Part shown: in pieces, positions 8,441-17,161 of the stretch
Layout: the number at the start of each line of letters is the position of its first letter
How positions within the stretch are numbered: position 1 is the stretch's first letter
DNA from: DVEG01 sp964405435
GTDB taxonomy: Bacteria > Cyanobacteriota > Cyanobacteriia > Cyanobacteriales > Oscillatoriaceae
Direction of reading: 5' to 3'
DNA length: 64,000 nt
Assembly (NCBI GenBank): GCA_964405435.1
Contig: CAYOOD010000008.1
Span: 56,396-120,395, forward strand
The notes under the pieces: generated by a model
Seen by the model: the letters and a program-made list of their open reading frames with translations, nothing else
The model's database searches: none
Told to the model about the DNA's origin: nothing
Position numbers and translations under genes: made by a program

Positions 8441-8734
8441 ATGGATAGTCCAAATGAAAGGGACGTATTAGTTGCTGAATTGTGGCGCGAATGTTCTATA
8501 CGTCGCACTTCTATATTGCTAGAAAAACAGCGCCAACTGCTCCGCGAAGATATTTACGATCTGGTAGCCCATATTGCCCTTTTAGTGTTGCCGATGGAGT
8601 TTCCAACTTACAGGAGCGAACAGTACAAAGACATTCTCGTAGAGGCGCTGGAACGCCTAGGGGATGACGCTTTTGCCAAATTAGTTCTGGATGTCGTTCG
8701 CAAGGAAACGTGGCCTCAAGTGCCGCCGCTGTGA
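8441..8734 (+). CDS. Small conserved-type hypothetical protein
   Basis: A 97-residue soluble, acidic, mostly helical protein (MDSPNERDVLVAELWREC ...). No membrane segment or known motif is visible. It ends six bases before the convergent end of ccmO. No clear Shine-Dalgarno precedes the ATG, but the composition and length fit a real gene. Function unknown. Confidence 0.55.
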   Translation: MDSPNERDVLVAELWRECSIRRTSILLEKQRQLLREDIYDLVAHIALLVLPMEFPTYRSEQYKDILVEALERLGDDAFAKLVLDVVRKETWPQVPPL

Positions 8735-8739
8735 GCGGA

Positions 8740-9570
8740 TTACTGCTGCTCCTGCCGATTTGGCAATCGCTTGAAATCCGGCAGTTCTATGAGTTCTTTT
8801 TCGGGTTTGGAGTAGGTCGGCAACTGTTTCAAATCCGGCAGCTTGACCAGTTCGGTTTCGGCTTGTTTTTCCTTGACGCTCAAGGGCATTAGTACGGGTT
8901 GGCGCTGTTCGATCCAGCAGCTAGCCACGGGCAAAGTTTTTTCCAGATCGTCCAAAGGCCGAGGGATCACCATCAAGGTGCTGAATTCTCCAATCCGCTC
9001 GGCTTCGTACATGCCGGCCTCCACCGCGACGGCGACATCCGCCACCGAGCCTCGGATGATGGCAGTACACAAGCCGTCTCCAATGGTTTCGTAGGCGGCT
9101 AGCTGGACGTCAGCGGATTTGAGCATGGCGTCGGCGGCTCCCACCATTGCCGGAAATCCCCGGGTTTCCAGCAAGCCGACGGCTTGATTGCTCAAGCGAG
9201 AGTAACTGTGGCCTTGGACTAGATCGGTCAAGCGGCTGCCGATGGGGAAGATGGCATCTAGGTTGGGCAGGGGTCGGGCAATGACGAGCTTTGAAATTAA
9301 TTGGCCAAACTGTTCGGCGGTGTCGGCCCCTGCTTCGACGGCGATGCGCACGTCGGCAGTTTTGCCTCGCACGATCGCGGTACAGTAACCGCTGCCGATT
9401 TTTTCGTATCCGACTAAGGTCACTCCTGCTGACTTGAGCATCATGTCAGCGGTGCCGACGATCGCCGGAAAGCTGCGGGTGGAAACTAAACCGAGAGCTG
9501 TTTCCCTGAGCGGGTCCATCGGCCCGAGATCTGGATAGGGGGCAGGCCGTTGCTTTCTTAATTCCATCAT
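8740..9570 (-). CDS. ccmO: Carboxysome shell protein CcmO (tandem BMC domain)
   Basis: A 276-residue protein with two bacterial microcompartment domains in tandem: residues ~23-112 (ALGLVSTRSFPAIVGTADMM ... KIGSGYCTAIVRGKTADV) and ~129-215 (AVGLLETRGFPAMVGAADAM ... GDGLCTAIIRGSVADVAVA). Such double-BMC proteins form pseudohexameric shell tiles of the beta-carboxysome. The ~60-residue tail is unusual: it holds two near-identical 12-residue units, ELVKLPDLKQLP (240-251) and ELIELPDFKRLP (259-270). The gene is the last of the ccm operon but sits 594 bases after ccmN, so it may have its own promoter. Confidence 0.95.
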   Translation of the reverse strand: MMELRKQRPAPYPDLGPMDPLRETALGLVSTRSFPAIVGTADMMLKSAGVTLVGYEKIGSGYCTAIVRGKTADVRIAVEAGADTAEQFGQLISKLVIARPLPNLDAIFPIGSRLTDLVQGHSYSRLSNQAVGLLETRGFPAMVGAADAMLKSADVQLAAYETIGDGLCTAIIRGSVADVAVAVEAGMYEAERIGEFSTLMVIPRPLDDLEKTLPVASCWIEQRQPVLMPLSVKEKQAETELVKLPDLKQLPTYSKPEKELIELPDFKRLPNRQEQQ

Positions 9571-10164
9571 TTTTTTATTGTCGATAAAAGCGATCGATAG
9601 CTATCCAGTGATTTTGTATGCCCTTGGGTTTCTGGCATTTGCGTGCTTTACGCGCGCGCTTTACAATATAGCATTCTCAACTTCATCGCAGGCCGCCTCT
9701 GACAAGCTGCGGCACATTTAATTTGCAGGTCAATAGAGTGAAAATTGTTGCGGGCTTGATGCTTCAGCTTGGTACTGAGCGGTCAGAGGGGGGAGAGAAG
9801 TAATACCTGCTGAAGGCTGAGAGGAGAAAGCAGAGAGGGGGAATGGCACAGAAGACTTGAGTCTGCCTGGTTTCAATTTTTACAATAGTGCAAATTAAAT
9901 GCAATTTCACTTTTAAGCAATATTTTGGTTGTTGGCGAACCTCTATCTTGAGTCTGAGAAACATCGGAATCGGGGAACGGGCTGTCAGTAAAAATTGCTG
10001 ACCTAACTCTAGGTTATCAAACTCAACCGTGAGACGGCATGGGGAAAAGTAGGAACAAAGGGAGAAGGCAGAAAGGAGAACGCCAACGTAAATTTCTCGC
10101 GATCGCTTTCTCCCTTTTTGGCTGTTGAGTTCTCACTTGACAAGAGAGAGCAATAAACGGCTGG
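9571..10164. other. Long ccmN-ccmO spacer
   Basis: 594 bases with no supported gene between two genes normally close together. Contains AT-rich parts (~9860-9920) and GAGAGGAGAAAG-type purine runs. A promoter for ccmO on the minus strand is plausible but not identified. Confidence 0.4.
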
Positions 10165-10827
10165 CTACAAACCTTGCCCGTTTTGGTCGGCACTTCTAAA
10201 ATATTGACCGTGAGGAAATAAAGTCAGCATCAGCCGATTCAGGTGGCGCTGGCTGTAGGCGACGGTCTGAAAAGAGGCGGGTGATTCCGGCGATCGCTCT
10301 AGGGCGCTCGCGTCAGCTTTCGCGTCGCTCGGCGGCTCCTCTGGGCGATCGGTTGGGCGATCGGTTGGGGCGGTGGGTTCTGTGCTTGCGCCTGCCACTG
10401 GCTGCGCGTCCTCAGCCCAGAGATCCGAGGCGATCGCGTCAGTCGGTACTTCCTCAGAAGGAGTGCGAGCGACTTGACGGCTGGTATCTCCGACGAGAGA
10501 ACCCGGGCTGACTACTTGCTGGGGAGCGATATCGCTGTCCACTATCGTCGTCGCGGCTCCCACACAGGCATTGGCTCCGATTTTCGCTTTGCCGACGATC
10601 AGAACGCCAGCTCCCAGGATTGCACCGACTTCCACCGCCAACGTGCCATCGCGAGCGTGGAGAATCGCTCCCATGCCAATGCAAGCCCCAGCAGCGACGA
10701 CAAGGCGACTGCCGGGATCTGCATGGAGGATTGCCCCTGGAGCGATCGCCGCAGACTTGTCAATGGTCACGTCGCCACTCACATAATACTGAGATAGCTC
10801 AACCGATCGCAGTAGCGGCATAAGCAT
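10165..10827 (-). CDS. ccmN: Carboxysome assembly protein CcmN
   Basis: A 220-residue protein. Residues ~15-120 are a left-handed beta-helix of hexapeptide repeats (VTIDKSAAIAPGAILHADPG ... GAILGAGVLIVGKAKIGANA), which in this family binds CcmM. A Pro/Ser/Glu-rich flexible linker (~120-185) leads to an amphipathic C-terminal helix (AYSQRHLNRLMLTLFPHGQY, about 190-209). In characterised CcmN this last helix is the encapsulation peptide that attaches the CcmM-Rubisco core to the CcmK shell. It follows ccmM by 144 bases in the same direction. ATG codons at 10827 and 10821 are both possible starts. Confidence 0.95.
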   Translation of the reverse strand: MLMPLLRSVELSQYYVSGDVTIDKSAAIAPGAILHADPGSRLVVAAGACIGMGAILHARDGTLAVEVGAILGAGVLIVGKAKIGANACVGAATTIVDSDIAPQQVVSPGSLVGDTSRQVARTPSEEVPTDAIASDLWAEDAQPVAGASTEPTAPTDRPTDRPEEPPSDAKADASALERSPESPASFQTVAYSQRHLNRLMLTLFPHGQYFRSADQNGQGL

Positions 10828-10971
10828 GGGACGTCGTACCTTCCTTGAATGGTCGAGAGTGGGCTGTCCTTTGCCAGCGGTGAGAAATTAGCTGCCAGCA
10901 GTCGGCTTCCTGGCGAGGAAGCCAACCCACAACAATCCACGCCCGACAAAGGACAATTCCCGATCGAACTG

Positions 10972-12612
10972 TTAGCGACGCGCTCCAGCAGTCGGACGCT
11001 GGATAATCGTTTCCAGCACGCGACGCTTGGCTTTCGGATCGATGCCGATGAGGCGGACGTATTCCCCGGCGTGTTCTTGCAAACAAGCTTTCAGAGCGGC
11101 GAACACTTCACCTTCTGCCTTGCTATCGATGGGAGCGCAGCTCTTCCAAGAAGAAGTCTGGAAGCGGCGCTCGTCGGCATGTTCGGTGCCGATGCGATAT
11201 CCGCGCTCCAGAATTTGGCGAACCTGCTCGATCGCTTCCTTGCTCAAGCCCTGTACGTCAGAGGCGCTGGCGCTCACCGACGAGCTGCTGCTGGCGGGAG
11301 CTGGGGCGCTTGCCTTGGCGGGGGTAGCAACCACCTTGCCACTGGGGCGCTGGATAATGGTTTCCACAACGCGGCGCTTGGCTTTCGGATCGATGCCGAT
11401 CAAGCGGACGTATTCCCCGGCGTGTTCGGCGAGGCAAGCTTCCAGAGCCGCGAATACCTGACCTTCTTGCTTGGCATCAATGGGAGCGCAGCTCTTCCAA
11501 GAAGAAGTCTGGAAGCGGCGCTCGTCAGCGTGTTCGGTGCCGATGCGGTAGCCTTTTGCCAAAAGCTGGCGTACTTGATCGGCGGCATCGCTGTTGAGGC
11601 TGGTGCTGGCTGAGACAGCGCTGCTGAAGGAGGAGCTGCTAGCGGCAGCTTTAGCAGGAGATTCGACGACTTTGCCGTCGGGACGCTGAACGATCGTTTC
11701 GAGGACGCGGCGCTTGGCTTTGGGGTCGATGCCGATGAGGCGGACGTATTCGCCCGCGTGTTCGGACATGACGGCTTCCAGAGCGGCGATCGCCTCAGAT
11801 TCGTGCTTCGCCTGAATTGAGGCCCCACTCTTCCAAGAAGAAGTCTGGAAGCGGCGCTCGTCGGCATATTCCGTACCGATGCGATAGCCTTGAGCGATCA
11901 ACTGGCGCACCTGCTCGGCGATCGAGGCGCTGACGCTGGCACTGCTGGCGGCAGCGCGGCTGAAGCCATTAGAACTGCTCGTGCTGCCCGACTCGTCCCG
12001 CAAAGGAGCAATGCAGGCGATATCCTGAGAGCAGCGATAGCCCGCTCTGAGGGCGTCATTGATGCCCACGACGTGGCGGGAGAATTTCAGGTCAGATTCT
12101 TGAACGTCCGGCAGCCGGTCGGCTTGCTGTTGGTTGGTAATGATCGCTCCAGAAGGAACGTACTTGCCGGGGGGAATCTCCACATCTTGAATCAAGACGT
12201 GCATCATCACGATGCAACCTTTGCCGACGCGGGCGTTAAACACCGTGGAGCGGAAGCCGATAAAGCAGTCGTCCCCGACGTAAGCCGGCCCGTGAATCAG
12301 GGCCATGTGGGCAATGGAAGTATTTTTTCCAATCCACACCGAGTAGCGTTGCTGGTCGTCTCCGATGACCCGGCCTTCTTCCAGACCGTGAATGACGACG
12401 CCATCTTGCACGTTGGTGCTGTCGCCAATGTAAAAAGGAGTGCCTTCATCGGCTCGGATCGAAGTTCCGGGAGCAATCAGAACGTTAGGGCCGATGATGA
12501 CATCTCCAATAATTTGAGAAAAAGAATGCACGAACGCCGATTCGTGAATTTTTGGCTCAGCCAAATTTTTCGACCACGGCGTAGGGGGGGCCGCAAGGCT
12601 GCGGGCTACCAT
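10972..12612 (-). CDS. ccmM: Carboxysome scaffold CcmM, gamma-carbonic anhydrase domain plus three Rubisco-small-subunit-like repeats
   Basis: 546 residues, start ATG preceded by AGGAGG. Residues 1-~205 form a gamma-carbonic anhydrase beta-helix with the three zinc histidines at 75 (VVIHG), 102 and 107 (SIAHMALIHG) and the cysteine pair C194/C200 (GYRCSQDIAC) reported to be required for activity in active CcmM enzymes. Three SSUL modules follow (~229-313, ~343-425, ~457-540), each with the SSWKS...EHAGEYVRLIGIDPKAKRRV signature. They bind between Rubisco large-subunit dimers and condense Rubisco. The second and third modules have cysteine pairs (375/393, 492/510); the first has Gly263 and Val281 instead. 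A shorter form made from an internal start is known in relatives; I see no certain internal start here. Confidence 0.97.
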   Translation of the reverse strand: MVARSLAAPPTPWSKNLAEPKIHESAFVHSFSQIIGDVIIGPNVLIAPGTSIRADEGTPFYIGDSTNVQDGVVIHGLEEGRVIGDDQQRYSVWIGKNTSIAHMALIHGPAYVGDDCFIGFRSTVFNARVGKGCIVMMHVLIQDVEIPPGKYVPSGAIITNQQQADRLPDVQESDLKFSRHVVGINDALRAGYRCSQDIACIAPLRDESGSTSSSNGFSRAAASSASVSASIAEQVRQLIAQGYRIGTEYADERRFQTSSWKSGASIQAKHESEAIAALEAVMSEHAGEYVRLIGIDPKAKRRVLETIVQRPDGKVVESPAKAAASSSSFSSAVSASTSLNSDAADQVRQLLAKGYRIGTEHADERRFQTSSWKSCAPIDAKQEGQVFAALEACLAEHAGEYVRLIGIDPKAKRRVVETIIQRPSGKVVATPAKASAPAPASSSSSVSASASDVQGLSKEAIEQVRQILERGYRIGTEHADERRFQTSSWKSCAPIDSKAEGEVFAALKACLQEHAGEYVRLIGIDPKAKRRVLETIIQRPTAGARR

Positions 12613-12957
12613 AATCTAAGTTCCTCCTTCCTTAAAAAGCAACGCATCAGCAAATCGCTGTCGGCTCGGTGTCGTTTAAGTTATAACAAAAGTGATAACA
12701 ACAGTACAAATTGTCAAGTCGTAAGGGAGGATTGCGCGCGCCCTTCACTCTCGATCGCTTTGCTTTTGCCTTCTGCTGCCCTGTGAAACTGATTCAAACT
12801 TACTCATCGCCAGTCTGACGTTCACTTCCTGCTTTACCCTGGGGAGACGGCTCCCGTAGAGACGCGATGAATCGCGTCTGGACGCAGGCTTTCATTCAGG
12901 CCGAGCTGACCTTATTTGTTTCCTTCTCTCGCACCGCTGACGGCTGAGCGCTGACGG
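12613..12957. other. ccmM-ccmL spacer
   Basis: 345 bases within the ccm operon with no gene. It contains the hairpin GACGCGATGAATCGCGTC (about 12859-12876), a motif often dispersed in cyanobacterial intergenic DNA, and the ccmM ribosome binding site AGGAGG near 12628. Confidence 0.45.
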
Positions 12958-13260
12958 TTAACGATACTGATCCTTTTTGCTGTAAAGCAGGCGATTGTCA
13001 ACACTCACCGTGTCGATAATCGCCACTACCAAAGCATCGAGCGGACGATTTTCGCTGCCTTGAATCTGACGGGCGGCACTGCCGCGAGTCACGAGAACCC
13101 ACTCGTCTACCCCGGCTCCCACTGTATCCGCTGCCACTTCGTATTGCGACAGGGGGCGTCCCTCCTCATCTAAAAGTTGCAACAGCAGAAACTTTGCTCC
13201 TCTCAGACTAGGCTCTTTTTGGGTACTGACAACCGTGCCGCGAACTTTGGCAATTTGCAT
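12958..13260 (-). CDS. ccmL: Carboxysome vertex protein CcmL
   Basis: A 100-residue EutN/CcmL-fold protein (MQIAKVRGTVVSTQKEPSL ... GAGVDEWVLVTRGSAAR ... DALVVAIIDTVSV). The family forms pentamers that cap the twelve vertices of the icosahedral shell. Length and the GAGVDEWVLVTRGSAAR signature are typical. It follows ccmK1 by 8 bases, so the two are almost certainly co-transcribed. Confidence 0.97.
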   Translation of the reverse strand: MQIAKVRGTVVSTQKEPSLRGAKFLLLQLLDEEGRPLSQYEVAADTVGAGVDEWVLVTRGSAARQIQGSENRPLDALVVAIIDTVSVDNRLLYSKKDQYR

Positions 13261-13268
13261 TTACTGTG

Positions 13269-13610
13269 TTAAGGTCTGTTGAGAGGACGGATAGCGTTGG
13301 TGCTTTCCCGGAACTGTTCGACAGCTTCGGTGTAGCGGATGGGCAGGACGTACTCGAGGTTTTCGTGCGGGCGAGCAATAATGTGGGTTGAGAGGACTTG
13401 CCCGCCGTTGACTCGTTTGACGTTATCAATGCCTGCGGCGACGGAAGCTTGTACCTCCGAGACGTCGCCCCGCACGATCACGGTGACGCGACCGCTGCCG
13501 ATTTTTTCATATCCCACCAGGGTGACGCGGGCGGCTTTGACCATCGCGTCGGCGGCTTCCACGACTGCTGGAAAGCCGAGTGTTTCGATCATTCCTACTG
13601 CAATTGACAT
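13269..13610 (-). CDS. ccmK1: Carboxysome shell protein CcmK1
   Basis: A 113-residue single-BMC shell protein, beginning MSIAVGMIETLGFPAVVEAA, forming hexameric tiles. It is nearly identical to ccmK2 upstream through EQFR and then carries a 12-residue polar extension (ESTNAIRPLNRP), as is usual for CcmK1 compared with CcmK2. The pore loop KIGSGRVTVIVRG is conserved. Order ccmK2-ccmK1-ccmL matches other beta-cyanobacteria. Confidence 0.95.
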   Translation of the reverse strand: MSIAVGMIETLGFPAVVEAADAMVKAARVTLVGYEKIGSGRVTVIVRGDVSEVQASVAAGIDNVKRVNGGQVLSTHIIARPHENLEYVLPIRYTEAVEQFRESTNAIRPLNRP

Positions 13611-13757
13611 CGGTTCCTCTTCTGAAACAAGGTTGGCACATAAAATTTGTCCGAGAATCGCCCAATGCTTCGCTTGCGATCGCGGGGATTTTCAGACTTT
13701 CCCTCGCTGCCGAGGGCTGTGAAGGAGGTTGTCGTCAACTAGATCGGATAGGCCCCT

Positions 13758-14069
13758 CTAGTAAGTCCGGAACTGTTCAACTGCTTCGGTGTAACGAATC
13801 GGCAGAACGTACTCCAAGTTTTCGTGAGGACGGGCAATGATATGGGTAGAGAGAACTTCACCCCCATTCACTCGCTTGGCCGATTCAACGCCAGCGGCCA
13901 CAGAGGCTTGTACCTCGGAAACGTCTCCCCGCACGATGACAGTCACGCGACCGCTGCCGATTTTTTCGTACCCCACGAGGGTGACGCGGGCCGCTTTGAC
14001 CATCGCATCGGCGGCTTCCACAACAGCCGGAAAGCCTTTGGTTTCAATCATTCCAACTGCGATTGGCAT
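13758..14069 (-). CDS. ccmK2: Carboxysome shell protein CcmK2
   Basis: A 103-residue BMC-domain protein (MPIAVGMIETKGFPAVVEAA ... EAVEQFRTY), the main hexameric shell tile of the beta-carboxysome, with pore loop KIGSGRVTVIVRG. AGGAG lies nine bases before the ATG. It is the first gene of the operon, 147 bases ahead of ccmK1, and the ~1 kb region upstream holds the operon promoter. Confidence 0.95.
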   Translation of the reverse strand: MPIAVGMIETKGFPAVVEAADAMVKAARVTLVGYEKIGSGRVTVIVRGDVSEVQASVAAGVESAKRVNGGEVLSTHIIARPHENLEYVLPIRYTEAVEQFRTY

Positions 14070-14773
14070 TCTTCGATCTCCTGTAGGATGAGCGTAATTA
14101 ACTGCACCGACCAGTAAGTCCCTGGAAATATCTGACGGAAGTGGCCAGTCTGTAGGCTAGAGAAAAATCTATAGCGTTACCAAATTTAAGAATAGGGAAG
14201 GTTGGCTCCCTTGACAATATAAAACATTATGATTTAATTAAATTAAAGAAATTAATAAATTTTAACAGTGAGAGGAGTGAGTGCTTCATCGTCCAGGCGT
14301 TTGCGGAGTCGTTGGGACGAGTATATAGTGTTTTGGTCGATTTTGCGCAAACTGGCGGCAAGTGGCCAACCGCCAGATAGACCCATCGCGATCGGACAGA
14401 GGCGCAGAGCGATCGGGCGTGAAGTGCTAGCGAATTAGTGGCTCGGCAGGAGCTAGAGATCTCGCTTTTCAAGCGCGCTTCTCCTGAATCTCCCCCACTA
14501 GATCGGCTCGTCTGCTGCCGCCCCAGAAAGGGCCAAAAGCCTAAAATTAAGTAAAGATACCCAAGCGCTGCCAGCTTTATAAGTAAAGATTAGAGTGGCA
14601 ATTGACGATTTCTCTAGTTTACAAGTATTTAGATCTAGCAATGGACGGGTTAAGCTAAACTGAACCAAAGTTAAAAAATATTCATCATTTCACAAATCTA
14701 CGCGGGCTCCCTGGAATCGCTGCCTGGGGGCTATCCGTTGCAAGCAGGTGCCAGATCCGGGCAAGAGTCAGGA

Positions 14774-14808
14774 GTAGGGGCTCCTCGCGAGGAGCCCTTA
14801 CAGGAGTG
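14774..14808. repeat. Dispersed REP-like palindrome, copy 2
   Basis: GTAGGGGCTCCTCGCGAGG followed by AGCCCTTACAGGAGTG, matching 2364-2398 with few changes. Confidence 0.8.
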
Positions 14809-14819
14809 AGGAGTGAGGA

Positions 14820-14854
14820 GTAGGGGCTCCTCGCGAGGAGGCCGTACAGGAGTG
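14820..14854. repeat. Dispersed REP-like palindrome, copy 3
   Basis: Head-to-tail with copy 2, 11 bases apart; the right arm reads AGGCCGTACAGGAGTG, a slightly decayed version. Confidence 0.75.
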
Positions 14855-15114
14855 AGGAGTAAGAGAGAAAAAAGTAAGGAGTGAAAAGTGAGTGATTAAA
14901 GTATCGATGGCGCAACATTCCAGGGCGACTCGCCTGACGGCGATCGCTGCGAAACACGCGGGGGCATCTCCCCGACATGGGACACACTTGATAAACCATT
15001 AACTCCACACTCCACACTCCACACTCTACACCCCACACTCCACCCTCGACGGTGCCGCAGGGTTCTGACGCGACGGCTTCAGTTAATTGAGTAAATTCAA
15101 AGGGAATCGAGTAG

Positions 15115-16947
15115 ATGAATCACTTTCTCTTCGAGACGACTTGGTGCATACCCCTGTACGGGTTAGTTGGGGCGATTTTGACCCTACCGTGGTCAATGGG
15201 GATTGTCCGCCGCACGGGACCGCGACCGGCGGCTTACTTCAACATATTGATGACCGTCTTGGCATTCGCACACGGCTGGGTTGTCTTCCGACTCACCTGG
15301 AACCAAGAGCCTCAAGAGTTGATTCTCCACTGGCTGAGAGCAGCAGATGTAGATTTATCGCTGGCGCTGGATATCTCGCCGGTGAGTATCGGGGCGATGG
15401 AGCTGGTGACGGGGTTGAGCTTGCTGGCGCAACTGTTCGCCGTGGGCTACATGGAGAAAGACTGGGCGCTGGCTCGATTCTTTGCCCTGATGGGATTTTT
15501 TGAAGGGGCAATGAGCGGGCTGGCTGTGAGCAACTCCCTGTTTCTCAGTTACGCCCTTCTGGAGATGCTCACCCTTTCCACTTATTTATTGGTTGGGTTC
15601 TGGTATGCCCAGCCACTGGTGGTGACGGCAGCGCGAGACGCCTTTCTCACGAAGCGGGTGGGAGACGTGTTGCTGCTGATGGGGGTAGTGGCCCTAGCCG
15701 CGATGGCGGGAAGTTTGAATTTTAACGATCTATATGACTGGGCGGAGACGGCTTCTCTATCTCCGACTGCGGCGACGCTGCTGGGCTTGGCTCTGATTGC
15801 CGGCCCTACGGGCAAGTGCGCGCAATTCCCCCTGCACCTGTGGCTCGACGAGGCAATGGAAGGGCCGAATCCGGCGTCTATTTTGCGAAATTCCGTGGTG
15901 GTAGCTGCGGGAGCCTACGTTCTGATTAAATTGCAGCCGATTTTGGTGCTGTCGCCGGTGGCTCAGACGGCGCTGATTGTTATCGGAACGATGACGGCGA
16001 TCGGCGCTTCGCTGGTGGCACTCGCTCAGATTGACATCAAGCGAGCGCTTTCTCACTCCACTAGCGCTTATTTGGGATTGGTATTTATCGCGGTGGGGAT
16101 GCAGTGGACGAATTTTGCCGGGGTGCTGCTGTTCACCCACGCGATCGCCAAAGCCCTGCTCTTTATGAGTGTTGGCTGTGTCATTTCCACCACCAACAAC
16201 CAAAACCTCACGGAAATGGGCGGGCTGTGGTCGCGGATGCCCGCCACGACTGGGGCGTTTTTTGCGGGATCGGCTGGGTTAGTGGGACTGCTGCCCTTGG
16301 GGGGCTTCTGGGCATTCCGCGAAGGAATTGACGTTTTCTGGATCAGCCATCCCTGGGTAGTGGCTGTCTTGCTCGCAGTCAACTGCTTGACGGCTTTGAA
16401 TTTAACCCGCGTTTTCCGCCTCGTATTTTTGGGAACACCGCAGCAGAAGACGCGCCGCGCTCCCGAAGTGGCTTGGCCAATGGCCGTGCCGATGGTGTCG
16501 CTGTTGGTAGTAACGCTGTTGGTGCCGGTGATGATGCTGCGCTTGCAAATCCTGCCGGATTGGTCTTATCTAAATGTCCCCGCTATGGTGGTGCTGGTTG
16601 TATCGGGGGCGACTGGCGTCATCGGTGGAGCAGCACTGCCTCTGGACAGAACGTGGTCGAGACCGGTTCAAATTCCTTTGAGATTTTTGCAAGATTTGCT
16701 GGCTTATGACTTTTACATCGATCGCCTGTACCGGTTGAGCGTGGTGTTTGCCGTCGATCGCTTTTCTCGTCTGACGGATTGGTTCGATCGCTACGTCGTG
16801 GATGGCGCGGTTAACTTGGTGGGGCTGAGTGCTATTTTCGGCGGCGAAGGCTTGAAATACAACGTTTCCGGTCAGTCTCAGTTTTACGTTCTCACGATTG
16901 TGATCGGCGTGGGGATGTTAGTGATTGTGATGAGCTGGCCATTTTAA
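15115..16947 (+). CDS. ndhF4: NDH-1 CO2-uptake complex subunit NdhF4 (NAD(P)H-quinone oxidoreductase chain 5)
   Basis: A 610-residue polytopic membrane protein with the proton-antiporter-type core (TKRVGDVLLLMGV, GPTGKCAQFPLHLWLDEAME, GPNPASILRNSVVVAAGAYV, DIKRALSHSTSAYLGL). This is the NdhF type of the thylakoid NDH-1MS complexes that couple electron flow to CO2 hydration, not respiratory NdhF1. It is followed by ndhD and cupB, defining the three-gene CO2-uptake module. Because the cup protein is short (CupB-like), I assign the constitutive F4/D4/CupB set; F3/D3/CupA is the alternative. Confidence 0.85.
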   Translation: MNHFLFETTWCIPLYGLVGAILTLPWSMGIVRRTGPRPAAYFNILMTVLAFAHGWVVFRLTWNQEPQELILHWLRAADVDLSLALDISPVSIGAMELVTGLSLLAQLFAVGYMEKDWALARFFALMGFFEGAMSGLAVSNSLFLSYALLEMLTLSTYLLVGFWYAQPLVVTAARDAFLTKRVGDVLLLMGVVALAAMAGSLNFNDLYDWAETASLSPTAATLLGLALIAGPTGKCAQFPLHLWLDEAMEGPNPASILRNSVVVAAGAYVLIKLQPILVLSPVAQTALIVIGTMTAIGASLVALAQIDIKRALSHSTSAYLGLVFIAVGMQWTNFAGVLLFTHAIAKALLFMSVGCVISTTNNQNLTEMGGLWSRMPATTGAFFAGSAGLVGLLPLGGFWAFREGIDVFWISHPWVVAVLLAVNCLTALNLTRVFRLVFLGTPQQKTRRAPEVAWPMAVPMVSLLVVTLLVPVMMLRLQILPDWSYLNVPAMVVLVVSGATGVIGGAALPLDRTWSRPVQIPLRFLQDLLAYDFYIDRLYRLSVVFAVDRFSRLTDWFDRYVVDGAVNLVGLSAIFGGEGLKYNVSGQSQFYVLTIVIGVGMLVIVMSWPF

Positions 16948-16949
16948 AC

Positions 16950-17120
16950 AGTGCTGAGTTAAGAGTGCTGAGTGCTGAGTGAGGAGTGAGGAGGCAGGAG
17001 TCAGGAGGCAGGAGTCAGGAGTCAGGAGTGAGAAGTTAAATTTTTACTCTACAAAACACTCAGCACTCAGCCGAAGCATCAAGCACTCAGCCGAAGCATC
17101 AAGCACTCAGCACTCCTCCT
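16950..17120. repeat. Short tandem repeats (AGTGCTG / CAGGAGT type) between ndhF4 and ndhD4
   Basis: Runs of GAGTGCTGAGTGCTGAGTGA, GGCAGGAGTCAGGAG units, and on the other side CACTCAGCCGAAGCATCAAG repeated twice. The CACTCAG and GAGTGCTG families are complementary, so the two halves can pair into a large stem. The same motif family recurs near 50550, 60780-60980 and 62970-63035. Confidence 0.75.
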
Positions 17121-17161
17121 AAGTCCAAACGTTCCCTATTGATAAGGAGCAAGAACTATTG

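Larger units (their letters stand above)
14070..15114. promoter_or_regulatory. Shared divergent control region of the ccm operon and ndhF4
   Basis: About 1 kb with no supported gene, flanked by ccmK2 (minus) and ndhF4 (plus). An AT-rich block at 14215-14275 includes a TTA-N7-TAA match (14234-14246), a pattern used by CmpR-type regulators, though it lies in low-complexity AT sequence. Two REP-like repeats (14774-14808, 14820-14854) and CACTCCACACT-type tandem repeats near 15005-15050 lie closer to ndhF4. Confidence 0.5.

Noticed and set aside
10849..11613. Long plus-strand frames opposite ccmM
   Set aside because: They mirror the repeated SSUL coding sequence on the other strand; a side effect of the internal repeats and high GC, not genes.
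14227..14472. 81-residue minus-strand frame in the ccm/ndhF4 control region
   Set aside because: No ribosome binding site, low-complexity C-terminus from AT-rich DNA.
16950..17120. CRISPR array or iterons
   Set aside because: Units are too short and irregular, with no unique spacers; fits short tandem repeats of cyanobacterial genomes.
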